46,456 nt of DNA from an uncultured Prevotella sp. (GTDB lineage: Bacteria > Bacteroidota > Bacteroidia > Bacteroidales > Bacteroidaceae): contig CAJOFE010000022.1 of assembly GCA_905233825.1 (NCBI GenBank), forward strand, positions 1 through 46,456, in the 5' to 3' direction. Under the pieces are notes generated by a model that was not told where the DNA came from, searched no databases, and worked only from the letters and a program-made list of their open reading frames with translations. Positions within the stretch are counted from its first letter, which is position 1, and every line of letters starts with the position of its first letter. Below, piece by piece: positions 26,801 to 33,801 of this stretch. Made by a program: the position numbers and the translations under genes.

Positions 26801-27256
26801 GTGGAGGTAACTAACTTGACGGAAGCCGACCTCGCCGATTTGGTGGTGTTGAGGAATGTAGAGATGACAACTGTTGAAGGTCTACCAGGTATCTATGTTA
26901 GTGACGGCAGCAAGCATATACGTCTCTATAACGACTTCAAGATTAAGAACATTCTGATGCCTAAAGACTATGAGGGCAAACACTACGACCTGACGGGCAT
27001 TCTGCGCCTCAATGTGATAGCTTCAGATGGCGTGGTGACACTTCTGCTGGCTTTGACGAAGTCGCCTGAGGAAGTAGGAGCTCCTGATGGAGTGATGTCC
27101 GTTCTACGACCTGATGAAGGGACTGTAGAGATTTACACTTCCGACGGTCGTCTGCTCATCCAGACCAAGATGAGCCAGTTGTCGCAGCTGCAGTTGAAGC
27201 GTGGCGTCTATGTGGTGAAGACGGCTGACCGTATTGTGAAGATGGTGATGCCTTAA
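23828..27256 (+). CDS. Secreted M6-family metalloprotease with T9SS-like tail
   Basis: A 1142-aa exported protein. A signal peptide (to about residue 20) precedes an N-terminal domain and an M6 (immune inhibitor A-like) peptidase with the zinc motif HEFSHVLGLPD (His334, Glu335, His338). From about 541 a Big2-type Ig domain and an OB-fold-like module occur, and the pair is repeated (Big2 again at about 811, OB-like at about 896): compare RLYNPFKIKN with RLYNDFKIKN. The last 45 residues (VEIYTSDGRLL to VVKTADRIVKMVM) look like a type A T9SS sorting domain. Predicted role: a cell-surface or secreted protease exported through T9SS. It probably stands alone or leads the 27269-30446 genes. Confidence 0.85.
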   Translation: MKKLSMMMLALLVGVLSASARPATKGVIRMTQPDGSIVSLRLHGDEYRHWNTTDDGYSIVKNAEGYYVYARMENGQLAPTEIVAHDAADRTPEEVAYIEQTGRLVPEMTAAMRQWRENNVAAQARARGANHAQHYDYDKFRGLVILVEYSDCQFSLDNYQEIMDEMINQDNYEGNEFTNFQLYNQTITCVGSMRDYFRDNSNGIFVPSFNVVGPVQIDHSQYFDEEVSSDFEAMQILGNVMVSACQAADSLVNFKDYDTDNNGTVDMIYFIFSGLPSYIPGNNPDLLWPHQSDISYLNKRCDGVKLGRYACSTELFGYESTGWSVLEGIGTMCHEFSHVLGLPDFYDTDYEDQGQSVHPNDWSVMAGGEGHDYGRRPCGYSLFERYALGFAYPQVINEVGSYTLEPLHESNTGFRINTPQMKEYFILENRQKVKWDAKLPGEGMLVFRVDSTSSAVWKDNTINANPNHNYYELLRAKGYLGADSPYDPFPGAGNVTQLDNETSPANLLTWRKKYSPIGLENIQEQDGVVTFDAFDANVLRYISIPEKITLNVGMSMILNVEHKPLNAPYEVVWTSDDESVATIGGKDSGWVTAVSEGVAHVTLTANDSLTAVCTVTVTNYPVIDCIADMKQQEEGTEALLRIDAHVLYVNGEDMYIRDGTGSIILSGMGLKFSKDDLLLGSIYGRYTLRDGMPVFEAVEGKTDASGVYTIISMEVQPYPLHISQLSERYYADMVKVQKVQLVNDGGVYAVLGDRRIRLYNPFKIKNVKVPTDLSKRYDVTAIFGTDRVNGELIEELYLLKSPEQVDYTELTGISLPETLELNVGRTKQLEPTLTPTDADVFLVWSSSDERVATVDQRSGWVKALDDGIAYITVTNLENGLSATCKVIVGDASYIKENIAEFKKLQEGTEAILQLKDAQVLFVSNEYAYVRDATGAICFANTGLPLKADDILNGEIYGQYVLRAEPTLLSVEVFTNDNNYTVTEGEEVQPREVEVTNLTEADLADLVVLRNVEMTTVEGLPGIYVSDGSKHIRLYNDFKIKNILMPKDYEGKHYDLTGILRLNVIASDGVVTLLLALTKSPEEVGAPDGVMSVLRPDEGTVEIYTSDGRLLIQTKMSQLSQLQLKRGVYVVKTADRIVKMVMP

Positions 27257-27268
27257 CGTAACGTGCAC

Positions 27269-27949
27269 ATGGAGAAACAAAACTTGAAGGCAGCATTATT
27301 CGACCTCGATGGCGTGGTGTTCGACACAGAGCCGCAGTATTCCGTGTTCTGGGGCTCACAATGTCGCCTTTATCACCCTGAGCATCCCGGACTGGAGCAT
27401 GAGATCAAAGGCTCTACGCTTGATCAGATATTCGACTTGGCCTGGAGCGGTCCGTTGGAGAAGGAAAGGGCAGTAGTGGTGGAGCGTCTGAATGCCTTTG
27501 AGGCGCAGATGCACCTTGACTATGTGGAGGGCTTCGAGGAATTCATCAACGACCTGCGCCAGCATGGCGTGAAGACGGCCGTAGTGACCAGCTCGAACCG
27601 TCAGAAAATGGAGAACGTCTATCAGAAGCATCCCGAGTTCCGCGAGCTCTTCGATGAGATTCTCACCAGCGAGGATTTTGCCGAGAGCAAGCCGTCGCCC
27701 GACTGCTACCTGCGTGCAGCCCAGCGTTTCAATGCTGAGCCGACGGAGTGTGTAGTCTTCGAGGACAGCATTAATGGGCTCCGTTCCGGTTGTGCAGCCG
27801 GCATGATGGTGGTGGGGCTGCTCACCACTAATAAGCTTGATGCCGTAAAGCCAATTAGTAATTATCAGATAGAGAATTATAATCATTTTGATTACGATAA
27901 ACTTTTAACTATTCACTTTAAACTATACATTAAATGGCAGGATATTTAG
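27269..27949 (+). CDS. HAD-family phosphatase, beta-phosphoglucomutase-like
   Basis: A 226-aa HAD hydrolase. Motif I is [13 protein letters not shown] (nucleophile Asp near residue 13), motif II VVTSS, the motif III lysine lies in ESKPSPDCY, and motif IV is [12 protein letters not shown]. The cap arrangement fits subfamily IA sugar-phosphate phosphatases or mutases; the substrate is unknown. The last 30 residues, from an AT-rich repetitive end, look like a run-on tail overlapping panB by 16 bp. ATG 27269 is chosen over GTG 27263. Confidence 0.82.
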   Translation: MEKQNLKAALFDLDGVVFDTEPQYSVFWGSQCRLYHPEHPGLEHEIKGSTLDQIFDLAWSGPLEKERAVVVERLNAFEAQMHLDYVEGFEEFINDLRQHGVKTAVVTSSNRQKMENVYQKHPEFRELFDEILTSEDFAESKPSPDCYLRAAQRFNAEPTECVVFEDSINGLRSGCAAGMMVVGLLTTNKLDAVKPISNYQIENYNHFDYDKLLTIHFKLYIKWQDI

Positions 27950-28755
27950 TAAGTGACGAGCGCAAGGTGACCACACGCCGTTTTATTGAAATGAAGCAGA
28001 AGGGAGAGAAAATCTCCATGCTCACCAGCTATGACTTCACGATGGCAGGTATAGTCGATCGTGCCGGCATCGATGGCATTCTCGTTGGCGACTCCGCCTC
28101 GAATGTGATGGTGGGCAACGCCACTACATTGCCCATGACCGTCGATCAGATGATCTATCACGCACGGGCCGTGGTCAATGGCGTGAGACGCGCCCTCGTA
28201 GTGTGCGACATGCCTTTCGGTAGCTATCAGACAGGCGTGCACGACGGCGTTTGTAATGCTATCCGCATCATGAAGGAGAGTGGTTGCGACGCCCTGAAGA
28301 TGGAGGGTGGGGTAGAGATACTCGATACGGTAAAGGCCATCCTCGATGCTGGCATTCCCGTGATGGCTCACTTAGGACTGACCCCCCAAAGCATCAACAA
28401 GTTTGGTGGCTATGCCGTACGTGCTAAGGAAGAGAAGGAGGCCGCTAAGTTGCTCAGCGATGCCAAGGCGCTCTCCGAAGCTGGCTGCTTTGCTGTCACA
28501 TTAGAGAAGGTGCCCGCCGCGCTGGCCGAGCAGGTGACGCGTGAGGTTAGCGTGCCCACTATCGGCATCGGAGCAGGCAACCATTGTGACGGACAGATTC
28601 TCGTCGTGGCCGACATGTTGGGTATGACGCAGGGCTTCTCGCCCCGTTTCCTGCGTCGCTATGCCGACCTGAATACCGTCATTACCGATGCCGTAGGACA
28701 ATATGTTACCGACGTGAAGAGTGGCGACTTCCCCAATGAACAGGAGAGCTATTAG
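27934..28755 (+). CDS. panB: 3-methyl-2-oxobutanoate hydroxymethyltransferase
   Basis: A 273-aa first enzyme of pantothenate synthesis, adding a hydroxymethyl group from methylene-THF to 2-oxoisovalerate. [34 protein letters not shown] and [15 protein letters not shown] are classic PanB segments; [14 protein letters not shown] is near residue 210. It shares its substrate 2-oxoisovalerate with LeuA. It overlaps the HAD gene by 16 bp. panC and panD are not in the window. Confidence 0.93.
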   Translation: MAGYLVSDERKVTTRRFIEMKQKGEKISMLTSYDFTMAGIVDRAGIDGILVGDSASNVMVGNATTLPMTVDQMIYHARAVVNGVRRALVVCDMPFGSYQTGVHDGVCNAIRIMKESGCDALKMEGGVEILDTVKAILDAGIPVMAHLGLTPQSINKFGGYAVRAKEEKEAAKLLSDAKALSEAGCFAVTLEKVPAALAEQVTREVSVPTIGIGAGNHCDGQILVVADMLGMTQGFSPRFLRRYADLNTVITDAVGQYVTDVKSGDFPNEQESY

Positions 28756-28819
28756 GAATTTGGAATTAAGAATTTAGATTTAAGATTTTAGAATTGAGAA
28801 TTAAGAATTAAGAAATAGG
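28756..28819. repeat. Tandem GAATTAAGAA-type repeat between panB and the thioesterase gene
   Basis: Five or so imperfect copies of a GAATT(T/A)AGA unit fill the whole gap. Comparable repeats sit in the gaps at 11115-11158 (GTAAATAGTAAA) and 41659-41702. No promoter box is visible. Confidence 0.5.
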
Positions 28820-29563
28820 ATGGATAAGGTAGGACGATACGAGTTTCTGGCCGAGCCGTTCCATTGTGATTTCAGCGGACGGCTGTTCATGGGGCACTTG
28901 GGCAACCACATGCTTAATGCTGCCGACTTCCATAGTACCGACCGCGGCTTTGGCATGAAATATCTTATGACCATCCAGCGTTCTTGGGTGCTCTCGCGCT
29001 TAGCCATCGAGATGAACGAGATGCCTGCACAATACACCCGTTTCCGTGTGGAGACCTGGGTGGAGAATGCCATGCGTTTCTTCACCAGCCGCAACTTCCG
29101 TGTCTGCTCGTCTGATGGAGAGAAGGTGTTTGGCTACGGACGTAGCATCTGGGCGATGATTGATACGGAGACGCGCCAGCCTACCGACATTTTCTCTATC
29201 GATAATGGTGCCATCAACGACTGGATTGTCAAGGATGGGGAATGTCCCATCCAGAAAGGCGGTCGCGTAAAGATGTCGGAAGAAGCCAAGCTGGTGCGCA
29301 CCATCGATACCTATTATAATGATGTCGATATCAACGGGCATATCAACTCCGTGAAATATATCGAGCATGTGCTCGACCTCTGGCCGCTCGACTGGTATCA
29401 GCAGCATCGGATTCGTCGCTTTGAGATTGCCTATGTGGCGGAGGCTCATGCCGGCGACCAGCTCTCTTTCTATCGTGAGCAGGAGGCTGAAGGAGCCTTC
29501 AACGTTCGTATCGTAAAAACAGGCGATGTAGAGGTGGCTCGTGCTGCTGTTCATTTTGCGTAA
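28820..29563 (+). CDS. Acyl-ACP thioesterase
   Basis: A 247-aa double hot-dog protein of the FatA/FatB-like acyl-ACP thioesterase family. Features: LGNHMLNAADFHSTDRGFG near residue 30, RFRVETWVENA, SIWAMIDTETRQP, and the second half with YNDVDINGHINSVKYIEH, whose Asn-His pair is the conserved active-site region. It would release free fatty acids from acyl carrier protein in the cytoplasm. The preceding gap is a tandem repeat, so co-transcription with panB is likely but not shown. Confidence 0.85.
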   Translation: MDKVGRYEFLAEPFHCDFSGRLFMGHLGNHMLNAADFHSTDRGFGMKYLMTIQRSWVLSRLAIEMNEMPAQYTRFRVETWVENAMRFFTSRNFRVCSSDGEKVFGYGRSIWAMIDTETRQPTDIFSIDNGAINDWIVKDGECPIQKGGRVKMSEEAKLVRTIDTYYNDVDINGHINSVKYIEHVLDLWPLDWYQQHRIRRFEIAYVAEAHAGDQLSFYREQEAEGAFNVRIVKTGDVEVARAAVHFA

Positions 29564-29600
29564 AGAAAGAACTACAATAACAATATAGGACAACATTTGT

Positions 29601-30446
29601 ATGAAAAAGATACTCTTATTCGCTGTCGTAGGGCTAATGCCCCTTGCAGCACGGGCTCAGACGGTTGAGCTTGACGACCCCGTACTGAAAGCCAAGTTAG
29701 AGGCTTATCAGCAAGAACTGGCTCCCCTCAAGGCTCAGATGGATACCATCGTGGCTCAGGTGCGTAGCCGTAGGATAAAAGAAGAACTGATGGACTCTGT
29801 CGTGGCCGTCTATGAGGCTTTGAGTGAGAAGGTAGAGGCCCGTCAGATGGAAATCATCCGCGAGAACTTGGATAACATGATTCCTGCGGCCTTCATTGGC
29901 GATATGGCCTACAGCCTGAGCTACGACCAATTGAAGGAATTGTGTAATCCAGCCCGTCCTTTTTATAATCATCCAGCCATGAAGCTACCCAAGCGACTGT
30001 TGGAGGGACTGGAGAAGCGTTTGCCAGGCAAGCTCTTTACAGATATGACCATCCCCGATATGGACGGTAAGGAGCGCAAACTGAGCGAGTGGCTCGGTAA
30101 GGGCCAATATGTGCTGATTGATTTCTGGGCCTCGTGGTGTGGTCCCTGTCGGCAGGAGATGCCTAACGTGGTAGCTAACTATGCCAAGTATCACGACAAG
30201 GGTTTCGAGATTATCGGTATCAGTTTCGATCGTACTGCCGAGCCGTGGAAAAAGGCCGTTGAGCAGATGAAAATGACGTGGCCGCAGCTCTCCGACCTTG
30301 GTTACTGGCAGTCAGCAGCCGTTGATGTCTATGGCATCAGTTCCATCCCTGCCAGCATTCTCTTTGATGGTGAGGGCAAAATCATAGCTACCGACCTGCG
30401 AGGCGATAAGCTGGGGCAGAAACTTCAAGAGCTCTACGGGTTCTAA
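29601..30446 (+). CDS. TlpA-like periplasmic thioredoxin
   Basis: A 281-aa exported protein. A signal peptide (to ARAQ, residue 20) is followed by a long helical region with probable coiled-coil character (about 28-110), then a thioredoxin-fold domain (about 145-281) with the active site WCGPC (Cys180, Cys183) in DFWASWCGPCRQEMP and the cis-proline loop SSIPASILF. The domain order matches Bacteroidota proteins with an N-terminal DUF and C-terminal AhpC/TSA-like thioredoxin. Likely function: thiol-disulfide exchange in the periplasm, with partner unknown. Confidence 0.85.
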   Translation: MKKILLFAVVGLMPLAARAQTVELDDPVLKAKLEAYQQELAPLKAQMDTIVAQVRSRRIKEELMDSVVAVYEALSEKVEARQMEIIRENLDNMIPAAFIGDMAYSLSYDQLKELCNPARPFYNHPAMKLPKRLLEGLEKRLPGKLFTDMTIPDMDGKERKLSEWLGKGQYVLIDFWASWCGPCRQEMPNVVANYAKYHDKGFEIIGISFDRTAEPWKKAVEQMKMTWPQLSDLGYWQSAAVDVYGISSIPASILFDGEGKIIATDLRGDKLGQKLQELYGF

Positions 30447-30479
30447 TGTAATAGGATGATAAATTGTCACTTAGCTTGA

Positions 30480-30659
30480 CTAATACCGGCTTTCCTTCTT
30501 CATGACGTGCACATGGAGGAGAAAACCCAATAGGATGAGGCATAAGGGGATGAGGAGCAGCATGTTGACAAAGGTCAGATGCAGCAGGTGGAGAGTCAGC
30601 AAAAGGGCGACTCCGAACATCATCAAGCCCATTCCAAGGTGTTTTTTAAGCCATTTCAT
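30480..30659 (-). CDS. 59-aa two-pass membrane protein
   Basis: A short ORF: MKWLKKHLGMGLMMFG, a first hydrophobic segment, a second Leu/Ile-rich segment, then HVHVMKKESRY. The basic N-terminus and two membrane segments suggest a small inner-membrane protein. It has its own promoter (TACTTTTG at 30690-30683) 24 nt upstream, divergent from the S6 operon, which is the main reason for calling it a gene. I do not recognise a family. Confidence 0.6.
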   Translation of the reverse strand: MKWLKKHLGMGLMMFGVALLLTLHLLHLTFVNMLLLIPLCLILLGFLLHVHVMKKESRY

Positions 30660-30682
30660 ATAAAAATACGCTAAATCGGGTG

Positions 30683-30690
30683 CAAAAGTA
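30683..30690 (-). promoter_or_regulatory. -7 box of the 59-aa protein gene
   Basis: TACTTTTG on the minus strand; a TTTG -33 candidate lies 22 bp upstream (30716-30713). It is divergent from, and interleaved with, the rpsF promoter. Confidence 0.55.
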
Positions 30691-30700
30691 CGAAAAAGTT

Positions 30701-30731
30701 TTTGCTAATTCGCAAAAAATGAGTACCTTTG
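30701..30731 (+). promoter_or_regulatory. Promoter of the S6-S18-L9 operon
   Basis: -33 TTTG at 30701-30704, a 19-bp spacer, and -7 TACCTTTG at 30724-30731. The leader to the rpsF start is about 40 nt; I cannot identify an autoregulatory RNA structure in it. Confidence 0.8.
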
Positions 30732-30777
30732 CACCCGCATTTTGCAAAAATAACATTTATAAACAATTAAACAACGT

Positions 30778-31125
30778 ATGAATCAGTACGAAACCGTTTT
30801 CATTTTAACTCCCGTTTTGTCTGACGATCAGACAAAGGAAACGGTCGAAAAGTTCAAGAAGGTGCTCACCGACAACGGTGCAGAGATTGTGAACGAAGAG
30901 GCCTGGGGACTGAAGAAACTGGCTTACCAGATTGAGAAGAAGACCAGCGGGTTCTATTTCCTGATGGAATTCAAGGCAGAGCCAGAAGTGATCAAGACAT
31001 TGGAGACATCTTTCCGTCGCGACGAGAAGGTGATTCGCTTCCAGACTGTGAAGCTCGACAAGTATGCTGCCGAGTATGCAGAGAAGCGCCGCAAGAAGTA
31101 TCAGACTAAAGTAGAGGAGGCTTAA
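30778..31125 (+). CDS. rpsF: 30S ribosomal protein S6
   Basis: A 115-aa S6 protein: [16 protein letters not shown] at the start, [22 protein letters not shown] and [15 protein letters not shown]. It binds 16S rRNA together with S18. First gene of the conserved bpS6-bS18-bL9 operon; 3 bp separate it from rpsR. The usual priB/ssb gene between S6 and S18 in Proteobacteria is absent, as expected in this phylum. Confidence 0.95.
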   Translation: MNQYETVFILTPVLSDDQTKETVEKFKKVLTDNGAEIVNEEAWGLKKLAYQIEKKTSGFYFLMEFKAEPEVIKTLETSFRRDEKVIRFQTVKLDKYAAEYAEKRRKKYQTKVEEA

Positions 31126-31128
31126 ATC

Positions 31129-31395
31129 ATGGCAGAACAATCAGAAATCCGTTATCTCACCGCTCCTTCTATCGACACGAAGAAGAAGAAGTATTGCCGC
31201 TTCAAGAAGCTGGGCATCAAGTATGTGGATTATAAAGATCCCGAGTTCCTGAAGAAGTTCCTCAACGAGCAGGGAAAGATTCTGCCCCGTCGCATCACTG
31301 GTACTTCGCTGAAGTTCCAGCGCCGCGTGGCTCAGGCCGTGAAGCGTGCACGTCAGATTGCATTGCTGCCTTACGTAACCGACATGATGAAGTAA
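31129..31395 (+). CDS. rpsR: 30S ribosomal protein S18
   Basis: An 88-aa basic protein with [21 protein letters not shown] and the S18 signature [19 protein letters not shown], then [12 protein letters not shown]. It pairs with S6 on the 30S platform. It lacks the zinc-binding cysteines of some S18 forms (a single Cys is seen). It sits between rpsF and rplI with 3- and 22-bp gaps. Confidence 0.95.
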   Translation: MAEQSEIRYLTAPSIDTKKKKYCRFKKLGIKYVDYKDPEFLKKFLNEQGKILPRRITGTSLKFQRRVAQAVKRARQIALLPYVTDMMK

Positions 31396-31417
31396 AACTT
31401 TAGGAGGACGCAAGACT

Positions 31418-31969
31418 ATGGAATTGATTTTGAAAGAAGATATTATCGGTCTGGGATTTAAGAACGATATCGTAAACGTGAAGTCGGGCTATGGCCGCAA
31501 CTACCTGATTCCTCAGGGCAAGGCTGTCATCGCCTCTGAAAGTGCCAAGAAGGTGCTGGCCGAGAACCTGAAGCAGCAGGCCCACAAGCTGGCTGCACAG
31601 AAGGCTGCCGCCGAGGAGCGCGGCAACGCTCTTGCTGGTGTGGCTCTGACCATCGCCGCCAAGGTGAGCACCACGGGTCAGCTCTATGGCTCGGTGAACA
31701 CCGCTACCGTGGCTGAGGAGCTGAAGAAGCTGGGCCATGACATCGACCGCAAGATTATCACCATGCGCGACATCAAGAAGGTGGGTGAGTATGTGGCTCT
31801 GGTACACTTCCACAAGGAGGTTACCGCCGAGATTCCCGTTACCGTCATCGCCGAGGGTGAGCCCGAGGTCGCCGCTCCCGTAGTGGAGGAGGCTCCTGTT
31901 GTCGTGGAAGAGGCTTCCGTTGAGGAGGCTCCCGTCGCCGAGGAGGAGGAAGCTCCCGCAGCTGAGTAA
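31418..31969 (+). CDS. rplI: 50S ribosomal protein L9 with acidic C-terminal tail
   Basis: A 183-aa protein. The N-terminal domain has ILKEDIIGLGFKNDIVNVK, YGRNYLIPQGKA and the long connecting helix; the C-terminal domain ends near residue 148 (IPVTVIAEGE). The usual length is about 150 residues. Here a 35-residue tail composed almost only of Glu, Ala, Val and Pro follows, with no positive charge, encoded by GAGGAGGCTCC-type repeats. Function of the tail is unknown. A terminator follows at 32007. Confidence 0.93.
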   Translation: MELILKEDIIGLGFKNDIVNVKSGYGRNYLIPQGKAVIASESAKKVLAENLKQQAHKLAAQKAAAEERGNALAGVALTIAAKVSTTGQLYGSVNTATVAEELKKLGHDIDRKIITMRDIKKVGEYVALVHFHKEVTAEIPVTVIAEGEPEVAAPVVEEAPVVVEEASVEEAPVAEEEEAPAAE

Positions 31970-32006
31970 CAACGCTGTAAAGCATCATTGATATTACAAC
32001 GCTCGT

Positions 32007-32040
32007 CCCAGTCACTTGTCTAGTGGCTGGGATTTCTTTT
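32007..32040 (+). terminator. Terminator of the S6-S18-L9 operon
   Basis: Stem CCCAGTCACT (32007-32016) with AGTGGCTGGG (32022-32031), one G-T wobble, a 5-nt loop, then ATTTCTTTT. Confidence 0.75.
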
Positions 32041-32059
32041 GTGTGATGATGTAAAGGGA

Positions 32060-32743
32060 TTAGTGCTTCTCTTGTAGCAGGTCGGGACGTAGGCGACGGG
32101 TGCGCTCTATGGCCTGCTCCAGTTCCCAGTTGCGTATCTTGGCCTCGTTGCCGCTGAGCAGGATGTCGGGAACCTTCCAGCCCTTATACTCTGCCGGGCG
32201 GGTGTAGATAGGTGCTGCCAGAAGATCATCCTGGAAACAGTCGCTAAGGGCACTCTGCTCGTCGCCGATGACGCCAGGCACGACACGTACGATGGCATCG
32301 GCCATGATGGCTGCTGCCAGTTCACCGCCCGTGAGCACATAGTCGCCGATGCTGATCTCTCGGGTGATGAGATGGTCGCGCACGCGCTGGTCTATGCCTT
32401 TGTAATGACCGCAAAGGATGATGATGTTCTGCAGAAGCGACAGCTCGTTGGCCACATGCTGATTGAACTGTTCGCCGTCGGGCGAGGTGAATATGACTTC
32501 GTCATAATCCCGTTCAGCCTTCAATGCCGTAATGCAACGGTCGATAGGCTCGCATTGCATCACCATACCGGCAGAACCGCCATAGGGATAATCATCAACG
32601 CGACGCCACTTGTCTAAAGTGTAGTCGCGCAGATTATGCAGGTGTATCTCTGCCAGTCCTTTTTTCTCGGCACGAGCAAGAATGCTCTCGTGCACGAAGC
32701 CCTCAATCATCTCGGGCAGGACGGTGATAATGTCTATCCTCAA
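32060..32743 (-). CDS. trmD: tRNA (guanine-37-N1)-methyltransferase
   Basis: A 227-aa SPOUT methyltransferase. [13 protein letters not shown] at the start, [14 protein letters not shown] near residue 55, [12 protein letters not shown] near residue 112 and [14 protein letters not shown] (the trefoil-knot SAM site) near residue 132 identify TrmD. It makes m1G37, which prevents frameshifting. In many bacteria it sits with rpsP/rimM/rplS; here it instead follows rpoD by 32 bp on the same strand with no promoter box between, so co-transcription with the sigma factor is likely. Confidence 0.92.
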   Translation of the reverse strand: MRIDIITVLPEMIEGFVHESILARAEKKGLAEIHLHNLRDYTLDKWRRVDDYPYGGSAGMVMQCEPIDRCITALKAERDYDEVIFTSPDGEQFNQHVANELSLLQNIIILCGHYKGIDQRVRDHLITREISIGDYVLTGGELAAAIMADAIVRVVPGVIGDEQSALSDCFQDDLLAAPIYTRPAEYKGWKVPDILLSGNEAKIRNWELEQAIERTRRLRPDLLQEKH

Positions 32744-32775
32744 AGGAATTAGGGATTAAGGGTTGGAAGCCAGAA

Positions 32776-33648
32776 CTATCCAAGATACTTCATCAGGATT
32801 CGTGCATTGCCTGAGTCACGCAGCTTAGCAATACTCTTCTCGCGAATCTGGCGTACACGCTCGCGGGTCAGTCCCAGCTGATCGCCAATCTCCTCTAAGC
32901 CTTTCTCGTGGCAGCCAATACCGAAGCACTCGCGGATAATGGTGATCTCGCGCTCTTTCAGCACCTTCGAGAGTACGGCATTCAGCTCCTGAGCCATCGA
33001 TTCGTGATCAACTTGGCGGTCGGTACGACTGTCATCGCCTGAAGCCATGACGTCGAGCATGCAGTTATCCTCGCCGTCCTGGAAGGGAGCGTCGATACTG
33101 ACGTGGTGGCTGTCAGCCTGCATGGACTGGCCAATCTTCTCCTCGTCCATGTCGGTAACTTCGGCCAGCTCACTTACTGAGGGGTGGCGCTGGAACTCCT
33201 GCTCGAACTTGTTGATCTCGTGACTAATCTTATTGAGTGAGCCAACCTGGTTCAGGGGCAGACGCACGATGCGGCTCTGCTCGGCAATGGCCTGCAGAAT
33301 ACTCTGGCGAATCCACCATACGGCATAAGAGATGAACTTGAAACCGCGTGTTTCGTCAAACTTCTGGGCAGCCTTAATAAGGCCGATATTACCCTCGTCG
33401 ATGAGGTCAGTAAGCGTGAGCCCTTGATGCTGATATTGCTTGGCAACCGAGACAACGAAACGCAGGTTTGCCGTCACCAGCTTGTCCTTGGCACGCTCTC
33501 CCTCAGGACCTCCCTTACGTATTTTCTGCGCCAGCTCAATCTCCTCGTCTATGCTGATGAGGGGGGCACGGCCGATTTCTACGAGGTACTTGTCGAGGGC
33601 TTCGCTCGAACGGTTGGTGATGCTTTTCTGAATTTTAAGTTGTCTCAT
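32776..33648 (-). CDS. rpoD: Primary sigma factor, short Bacteroidota form
   Basis: A 290-aa sigma-70 protein lacking region 1.1. Region 1.2 begins DKYLVEIGRAPLIS; region 2 has NLRFVVSVAKQY, LIDEGNIGLIKAAQKFD and the region 2.4-type FISYAVWWIRQSI; region 4.2 is GLTRERVRQIREKSIAKLR. The group is the vegetative sigma factor that recognises the TTTG/TAnnTTTG promoters seen throughout this window. A TAACTTTG box at 33736-33729 gives a leader of about 75 nt. trmD follows downstream. Confidence 0.93.
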   Translation of the reverse strand: MRQLKIQKSITNRSSEALDKYLVEIGRAPLISIDEEIELAQKIRKGGPEGERAKDKLVTANLRFVVSVAKQYQHQGLTLTDLIDEGNIGLIKAAQKFDETRGFKFISYAVWWIRQSILQAIAEQSRIVRLPLNQVGSLNKISHEINKFEQEFQRHPSVSELAEVTDMDEEKIGQSMQADSHHVSIDAPFQDGEDNCMLDVMASGDDSRTDRQVDHESMAQELNAVLSKVLKEREITIIRECFGIGCHEKGLEEIGDQLGLTRERVRQIREKSIAKLRDSGNARILMKYLG

Positions 33649-33728
33649 CCTTTACTTCTCCTTGTTAAATTGCGTCTTAAATGCCTGAATTTTAGACTCA
33701 TACGTAAATAGTCCTCAAAAAGGCGGTG

Positions 33729-33736
33729 CAAAGTTA
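33729..33736 (-). promoter_or_regulatory. -7 box of rpoD
   Basis: TAACTTTG on the minus strand, about 80 nt before the start codon. No clear -33 TTTG at the expected distance. Confidence 0.5.
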
Positions 33737-33801
33737 CAAAAAAAAGCAATAAGTTGTACGCCTGCGTAATACTTTTTATGTTAAAAAAACAAAATACACA
33801 A

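Noticed and set aside
28756..28819. Candidate CRISPR-like array
   Set aside because: Units are only about 9-11 bp, imperfect and without spacers; this is a simple tandem repeat.
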